A stretch of 64,000 bases of DNA from Symsagittifera roscoffensis (Eukaryota > Xenacoelomorpha > Acoela > Convolutidae): contig NC_087068.1 in assembly GCF_963678635.1 (NCBI RefSeq), forward strand, positions 42,801,649 through 42,865,648, in the 5' to 3' direction. The notes under the pieces were generated by a model. It made no database searches and had not been told where the DNA came from. It saw only the letters and a list, made by a program, of their open reading frames with translations. Positions 59,170 to 64,000 of the stretch are shown here, piece after piece. Each line of letters starts with the position of its first letter. Position 1 is the stretch's first letter. The translations under genes were made by a program, and so were the position numbers.

Positions 59170-60591
59170 ATGAGACGGAGTAGGGTACCGGTGCTTGAAA
59201 AAAGGTCAAGTGGATCAAACACGAAATATAACTCGTCGCTGCGTGGAACGACATCAAGGGGCCCAGGCAAAACAAAAAATAACTTTTCAGTTAGCATGGT
59301 CAGCACGAGAAGTGGCGCCGAGAGCAAGACGCGAGAAGATGCGAGGGAAAAAGAGGTGGAGCCTACAATCGAAATCGACCTAGAGACACCAGACCAGAGC
59401 GTAGATGAACTGGAGAAAAAGACGACGGAGTCAACTCCAATGCCCAATGCAGAAGCACCAAACCCGAAACCCATAGAGTTCTCACCAATAGACGATGTGG
59501 AAGATGCAATAGGCAACACCGAAGAAACGGTGAAAGAAGACCCTCAAGTAAAAAAGACATCTTTTACAGAAAGGTTGTCGATGATGGTCGGAATAAAAAC
59601 GAAAGAGAACGTGACTGAAGAACCAAAAGCTGAAAGAGCACGAACATTTGTGACAGTGAGCACGAAGACGACAGAAGCCAATCCGAGAGAGGAACAAACT
59701 AAAGCAGAAGCAACGGCCGAAGAAAGACCAACGGCTGACCATGAAGAGGCTACTCTTGAGCTAGGTGACTTGATGGCAAAACTGAATCAGATCGACAAAA
59801 AGCTGAAGCACAGCGAAGAGGACAGAGAAGTGATAAGAAAAGAATTAAGATACAACAAACACGAGTATCTGGATAGTTATTTTAACCTGGCTAAGGCAAC
59901 AGACGAGAGACTCAAGGAGATGACAGATAAGGTAGAAGCCACCAATAAAGAACGAGAAGGGAACATCAAAAAAGATTTGCAACAGTTGAAAAACCGATAT
60001 GATGATGTCAACAGCCAAATAGGTAGCCTGGAAAAGAGGCTGGACACAATGAGCAAGAATCAGGCCGAAAGTTCAGGTGCAATACAGACGAAATTGGATG
60101 CAATCTTGAGAAATTCTACCTCACAAGAAAGACCGGCAGCGGATCGCACGCAAGGCACCAGAGTTGACTTTGTGGAACCACAAAGGGGCAAACGACAATC
60201 GACACCGTTGCCCTTAACCCGGAATACGGTGAGCATAGCACCAACGGCTGATAAAACAATCATGAAAAGTGGGAATTCAAACACAACGAGTGGTCCGGGG
60301 GACTCAACAGCCAGCAGCAACGCAGGTCCGGATGCCATGACATGGGCAAGCACTTGGGAGATGATGAACAGGACTCTAGAGGCCTTCGCCACGAGGAACA
60401 CTAACTCGAGCGATAGGAGAGACGGAAAATCAAGGAAAACTTTCAAGAAGCCAAAAGAATTCAAAGACGACTCAGATGGATGCATTGACACGTGGGTGGA
60501 AGTGATGAGATTACATGAAAGATTAAATGATGAAATGATGAAAGGCAAGCATGCACAGCCATACTCAGTAACCTGGAAGGCACGGCATTGA
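59170..60591 (+). CDS. gag: Gag, N-terminal part (charged region, coiled coil, start of capsid), frame-broken
   Basis: Structural protein of a Ty3/gypsy element, which would form the particle around the RNA. The frame gives 473 codons from ATG 59,170. An in-frame ATG at 59,296 has a stronger context (AGCATGG) and may be the real start. Residues 45-195 are acidic and low-complexity. Residues about 195-315 form a heptad-rich, highly charged segment typical of a coiled coil (LMAKLNQIDKKLKHSEEDRE, LGSLEKRLDTM-like spacing). Residues from about 425 begin a retrotransposon capsid domain (FKKPKEFKDDSDGCIDTWVE). The capsid is then interrupted: near 60,552 the homologous reading switches to the frame carrying 60,552-61,136, and the original frame ends with 13 unrelated residues. 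The decayed minus-strand copy shows the same domain order. A sequencing indel is possible. Confidence 0.8.
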   Translation: MRRSRVPVLEKRSSGSNTKYNSSLRGTTSRGPGKTKNNFSVSMVSTRSGAESKTREDAREKEVEPTIEIDLETPDQSVDELEKKTTESTPMPNAEAPNPKPIEFSPIDDVEDAIGNTEETVKEDPQVKKTSFTERLSMMVGIKTKENVTEEPKAERARTFVTVSTKTTEANPREEQTKAEATAEERPTADHEEATLELGDLMAKLNQIDKKLKHSEEDREVIRKELRYNKHEYLDSYFNLAKATDERLKEMTDKVEATNKEREGNIKKDLQQLKNRYDDVNSQIGSLEKRLDTMSKNQAESSGAIQTKLDAILRNSTSQERPAADRTQGTRVDFVEPQRGKRQSTPLPLTRNTVSIAPTADKTIMKSGNSNTTSGPGDSTASSNAGPDAMTWASTWEMMNRTLEAFATRNTNSSDRRDGKSRKTFKKPKEFKDDSDGCIDTWVEVMRLHERLNDEMMKGKHAQPYSVTWKARH

Positions 60592-61136
60592 AATGCGTGG
60601 TTGCAAAGAAAGAAGAAGAACGCGATACCGCGGACAAGATCTTCGAGATATTGCTGAATCGATTCGGGTCAGGCATGAAGGGTCACCAAGCGATGATGCG
60701 ATTTGAAAAGAGAAGGCAGAGGGACGACGAGTCAATAGATCGGTTCCTAGATGATCTCGAGAGCTTGAGAAGAAGGAGTGACCCAGAGGAGTCGACAAAC
60801 AGAAGAAACTTTAGCATTGCCTCGAAGTTTATTGATGGGGTAAAAAGTGACGACTTAAGGACAATGTTAGCAACATACTACACATTGTCGAAAGACAGCG
60901 CACCAACCCCAGAAGAAATGAGACAGAAATCAAGGGAATACATGCTGATGAAACCCAAGAAATACTCATATACAGAAAACAGGAACACGCAAGGGGGAAG
61001 TCAACCCCAGAGGTCGTCATGGTACAAGCCTAGAGATGACATGGACAAGCGCAGATCATGCGCGAACTGCGGGTCGGCGGATCACCACGTGGCTGACTGC
61101 ACAACATACAAACAAGGCATGAAGAGTCTAGGATGA
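60552..61136 (+). CDS. gag: Gag, C-terminal capsid and first zinc knuckle, in a shifted frame
   Basis: This frame continues the capsid begun in the preceding entry, one base back. Apparent starts here (for example 60,588, a TTG) are not initiation sites; the coding-like sequence extends left to about 60,552. It contains ESIDRFLDDLESLRRR and ASKFIDGVKSDD, matched by the minus-strand gag at 47,380-47,560, and a perfect CX2CX4HX4C knuckle, CANCGSADHHVADC, at 61,059-61,100, which should bind zinc and the element's RNA. It ends at TGA 61,134-61,136, five bases into the open pol frame (61,132 onward). Because both breaks are single-base and opposite in sense, the region between them alone is out of register. 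Confidence 0.8.
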   Translation, partial: CTAILSNLEGTALKCVVAKKEEERDTADKIFEILLNRFGSGMKGHQAMMRFEKRRQRDDESIDRFLDDLESLRRRSDPEESTNRRNFSIASKFIDGVKSDDLRTMLATYYTLSKDSAPTPEEMRQKSREYMLMKPKKYSYTENRNTQGGSQPQRSSWYKPRDDMDKRRSCANCGSADHHVADCTTYKQGMKSLG

Positions 61137-61143
61137 GGAGGAC

Positions 61144-64000
61144 ATGAGCCAGATGGAGGAACACGAGTACTATAGTGGCTTAATCATCAAGATAGGCGCA
61201 AGATGCTTCTTCTGTAACCAGGAGGGGCACTTCAGAATGGATTGTCCCTTGTTCTGGGAAGCGGTCAAGGACCAGAGTCACCCCAAACATAAGTTGGCAT
61301 TAGCGGCAGTGCAGAATCAGCGGAATAGACAAAGTGAGTTTGAATCTAGGAACTTAGGAGCACCAAGTACGGAATTGCCGACGAAAACAGTGAAAGCTGT
61401 AACACATGTTAATGGTGCGATAGAGTCCGCGGCTGGGAACTCGCTAGAGATAAACTATGAGAAAGCGGCGACGGAAGCAATTGCCAAAGTAAAACAGGAT
61501 CTGGCTGCGAAAGAAATAGAGCAACGACTAAAGCTGGAGATCGAAAGACAGAATTTCAACGAAGCATTGACCGGATCGAACCAAACACCAGAGGCGTTAC
61601 CGGGCTCAACAAAGACGGGGAATTGTAACACTGTAAAAATGGTGACGGGAAAGCCATTCGGCATATCGAAAATTGGGGCTAGAATAATGTCGATAATCAC
61701 AGTGGGCGGCCACGAGGTAACCAGAAACTTGAGCGAACCGAGCGACCAGACGATAATGCACATTGACGTGTACGCAGATTACCTGAGCTGTATAAGCCCA
61801 CAAACGACCTCTAGAGCCTTGAGAGCACTACTCATGAGAGGGGGCAGCAAGTCGGTACGTGTTGATAGCAGATATACTGAAGCTTATGGTCCACACGAGG
61901 TGATGCTAAATATAGATGGGATTAACATCTATACAAAGACGATGATAACATGTGACGAAGACCTAATTGGACAAATCTACGTAGGGAAAGAAGAATTGAA
62001 AGTGAGATCGATTGGACACTGCGCCATGCTAGAAGAAGATGCAATGCACATCGGGACGGAGGCAGATGTGACAGGGCACGTGCTGGATATAAGTGGCAAA
62101 AAGACTCAGTTGCGTGGGTTGCTTGACACGGGAGCAGTCTTGAGCGTCATACCAATCGAAACTTGGGAGAGGATGGGCTTTGACAAAGGTGACTTGATAG
62201 ACTCGAGAATACGGCTGTCGGCTGCAAACAAAGGGGCCCTTCGGGTGCTGGGCAGGACGCCGATAATAGCCCTCAATTTGGGGGAACGTAACCTGTGGAT
62301 GAGCTTTATCGTGGTAGAAAACCTAGATGAATCTGACCAATTCATTTTGGGCAGAGACTTCATCAGGAATTTCGACGTAACGATTGATCTAAATAACGCA
62401 ATGTTCAGGATACGGAACCCGGATAGGAGGTACGCAATCAAACCGGTAAATTTAATAATGGCAAATGAAAACAAAGCACCGGTATTCTTGAGTAGGAGGG
62501 TGAGGCTAAAAGCTAATGAAGCGGCAATCGTAAGTTTGAGGATGAAAAATTACAATGAACTAAGTGACAACAAGCAAGTGTGCATAGTTCCGAATCCTAA
62601 TAGTCAAAGTGCTGCTGTTTTAGGAAGATCATTTTCGATAACGAAGAGCGGCCTCTGCGTCAGTGTCTTGTTGAATACCCTTGATATACCGATCACGATA
62701 CAGAGAGGGAGGAAACTGGGATATGCTTTACCGGTTAAAACTCGATATGAAACAATTGAGAACTCAAAACAAAATGAAGTTGTTGATTGTCCCAATCACA
62801 GGGACAAAATTTGTATCTTGAGACGATTGCAGAAAATAAAAGATTCTTCAGGTCTTAGTAAATCACTTAAGTCAGAAACGGATGATGGTCTTTCGAGCTG
62901 TTCGAACTTTCCAGAACGACCCACACTAGATGAAATGCAAAATGAAAAACCGGTCCTGCCGGAGATTGAACATTTGAGGGGCAAACTGAAAGATGAACAG
63001 CTCGAAGCCATCAAGGACGTACTAGAGCGGAACGAGGAAGTTTTTTCGAGGCATAAGGCGGATATCGGGTGTTGTAATTTCGTTGAGCATGAAATAGAAC
63101 TTGAGGAAAACCCGGTACCACACAGGGAGGGGGCGAGGCGCATGACCCCACACAAATCGGACGCGTGTAGAAAAGAGATCGAGACGTTACTAGAGTATGA
63201 CATGATAGAACCATCCAAGTCACCGTGGGCGTGTGGAGTAGTGATGGCCAAAAAGAAAGGCGACCAGTTGAGGTTTTGTTGTGACTTTCGATACCTGAAC
63301 TCCGTCACGGTGAAGGATGCCTATCCCATACCTAGGATTGATGAGAGCCTCTCGAAGTTAGGTGATGCAAAATTTTTTACGACTCTTGATTTAGGCTCGG
63401 CCTTTTGGCAAGTACCACTAAGGAAGCAGGACAGGGACAAGACAGGGTTTGCCTGCGAGTTGGGTCTGTTTCAATGGAAACGGATGCCATTTGGACTTTG
63501 CAATGCCACAGCCACGTTTCAGCGGTTGATGGCACACGCGCTGATAGGCGTAACGAAGAAGTATGGCAACCTGGTAATGTGCTACGTGGATGACGTGGTA
63601 ATAGCGACGCCAACACTGGAAGACCACATTGAGAGACTAGACGAAGTGTTTGCATGCATGAAGAGGTCGGGGCTAAAGTGTAAACCATCAAAGTGCGAGA
63701 TACTCAAGGACTCAATAAAATACTTGGGCAGGATAGTAGACAAGCACGGCATCAGACCTGATACGGACGCCGTGGAAGCAGTCCTGACCTGGAAATCACC
63801 GAAGACAGAGCACCAGTTGATGAGCTTCCTGGGTTTCGCTAACTATTATAGAGAGTTCATCAAAGGCTATGCAGACAAGGTATACCCGATGCAACAATTA
63901 ATGAGACACAAGGGCAAGAAGTTCACGTGGAACAACGCAGCAGAAGAGTCATTCCAGAGGATAAAGAAAGAGCTATGTGAGGCACCAGTACTGGGTATGC
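61144..64000 (+). CDS. pol: Pol polyprotein (second zinc knuckle, protease, reverse transcriptase), open to window edge
   Basis: Uninterrupted frame of at least 952 codons from ATG 61,144 (open from 61,132), running off the right edge. In order: zinc knuckle CFFCNQEGHFRMDC (residues 21-34, 61,204-61,245); a linker of about 290 residues; aspartic protease with LLDTGAV (DTGA residues 328-331, 62,125-62,136) and ILGRDF (401-406); a linker; then reverse transcriptase with LDLGSAFWQV (catalytic Asp 749), MPFGLCNAT (from 781) and YVDD (814-817, 63,583-63,594). FLGFANYYREFI (from 895) marks the connection to RNase H. All three RT aspartates and the protease Asp are present. RNase H and integrase must lie beyond the window. 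Same family as the decayed minus-strand copy: linker RKLGYALP and protease ILGRDF are shared. Short minus frames opposite are shadows. Confidence 0.93.
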   Translation, partial: MSQMEEHEYYSGLIIKIGARCFFCNQEGHFRMDCPLFWEAVKDQSHPKHKLALAAVQNQRNRQSEFESRNLGAPSTELPTKTVKAVTHVNGAIESAAGNSLEINYEKAATEAIAKVKQDLAAKEIEQRLKLEIERQNFNEALTGSNQTPEALPGSTKTGNCNTVKMVTGKPFGISKIGARIMSIITVGGHEVTRNLSEPSDQTIMHIDVYADYLSCISPQTTSRALRALLMRGGSKSVRVDSRYTEAYGPHEVMLNIDGINIYTKTMITCDEDLIGQIYVGKEELKVRSIGHCAMLEEDAMHIGTEADVTGHVLDISGKKTQLRGLLDTGAVLSVIPIETWERMGFDKGDLIDSRIRLSAANKGALRVLGRTPIIALNLGERNLWMSFIVVENLDESDQFILGRDFIRNFDVTIDLNNAMFRIRNPDRRYAIKPVNLIMANENKAPVFLSRRVRLKANEAAIVSLRMKNYNELSDNKQVCIVPNPNSQSAAVLGRSFSITKSGLCVSVLLNTLDIPITIQRGRKLGYALPVKTRYETIENSKQNEVVDCPNHRDKICILRRLQKIKDSSGLSKSLKSETDDGLSSCSNFPERPTLDEMQNEKPVLPEIEHLRGKLKDEQLEAIKDVLERNEEVFSRHKADIGCCNFVEHEIELEENPVPHREGARRMTPHKSDACRKEIETLLEYDMIEPSKSPWACGVVMAKKKGDQLRFCCDFRYLNSVTVKDAYPIPRIDESLSKLGDAKFFTTLDLGSAFWQVPLRKQDRDKTGFACELGLFQWKRMPFGLCNATATFQRLMAHALIGVTKKYGNLVMCYVDDVVIATPTLEDHIERLDEVFACMKRSGLKCKPSKCEILKDSIKYLGRIVDKHGIRPDTDAVEAVLTWKSPKTEHQLMSFLGFANYYREFIKGYADKVYPMQQLMRHKGKKFTWNNAAEESFQRIKKELCEAPVLGM

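Overview
The window is eukaryotic and repeat-dominated. It contains no bacterial-style operon, no rRNA and no host protein gene that I can support. The retroelement families suggest an animal. The Penelope-like RT/GIY-YIG remnant and the Ty3/gypsy polyprotein resemble, from memory, elements annotated in anthozoan cnidarians, but I could not test this and the species is open.

Layout. (1) About 1-38,400 is one large tandem satellite array. Taking the shared motif TTGAG(T/C)GGTG as a ruler, about 27 units can be counted. Three architectures follow one another: A units of about 1.11-1.14 kb (1-7,443, arranged as a roughly 2.23 kb dimer), chimeric B units of 1,462 bp (7,443-11,830), and C units of about 1.31 kb (11,830-33,669). 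Inside the C block a five-unit higher-order repeat of 6,584 bp occurs twice in tandem (13,183-19,766 and 19,767-26,345). From about 32.4 kb rightward the units decay and carry extra segments and insertions. (2) About 38,560-49,290 is a heavily mutated Ty3/gypsy-type LTR element on the minus strand. It has gag remnants, two protease/linker frames and integrase frames, but no reverse transcriptase. Between the integrase and its 3' end lie further decayed frames that I do not recognise. (3) About 49,290-53,190 shows no supportable gene. (4) 53,190-54,790 is a 5'-truncated Penelope-like element (RT C-terminus plus GIY-YIG endonuclease, minus strand) flanked by arms of about 270-300 bp in inverted orientation. 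(5) From about 54,811 to the window end is a much better preserved Ty3/gypsy element on the plus strand. It has a putative LTR, a long leader with a 70-bp tandem repeat, G-runs and a 14-bp minisatellite, then gag, then a pol frame open for at least 952 codons and cut by the window edge inside the RT/RNase H region.

How the parts relate. The two gypsy elements share family features: capsid, CX2CX4HX4C knuckle, protease, post-protease linker and a putative LTR segment. They lie in opposite orientation with their 5' ends facing each other and the Penelope-like remnant between them. The plus copy looks young: its pol is uninterrupted and gag is broken by two single-base frame changes that offset each other. 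The minus copy looks old, with an internal deletion and catalytic changes. The satellite shows local homogenisation, phase slips and unequal-exchange footprints. Whether it is centromeric, pericentromeric or merely heterochromatic cannot be told from sequence alone.
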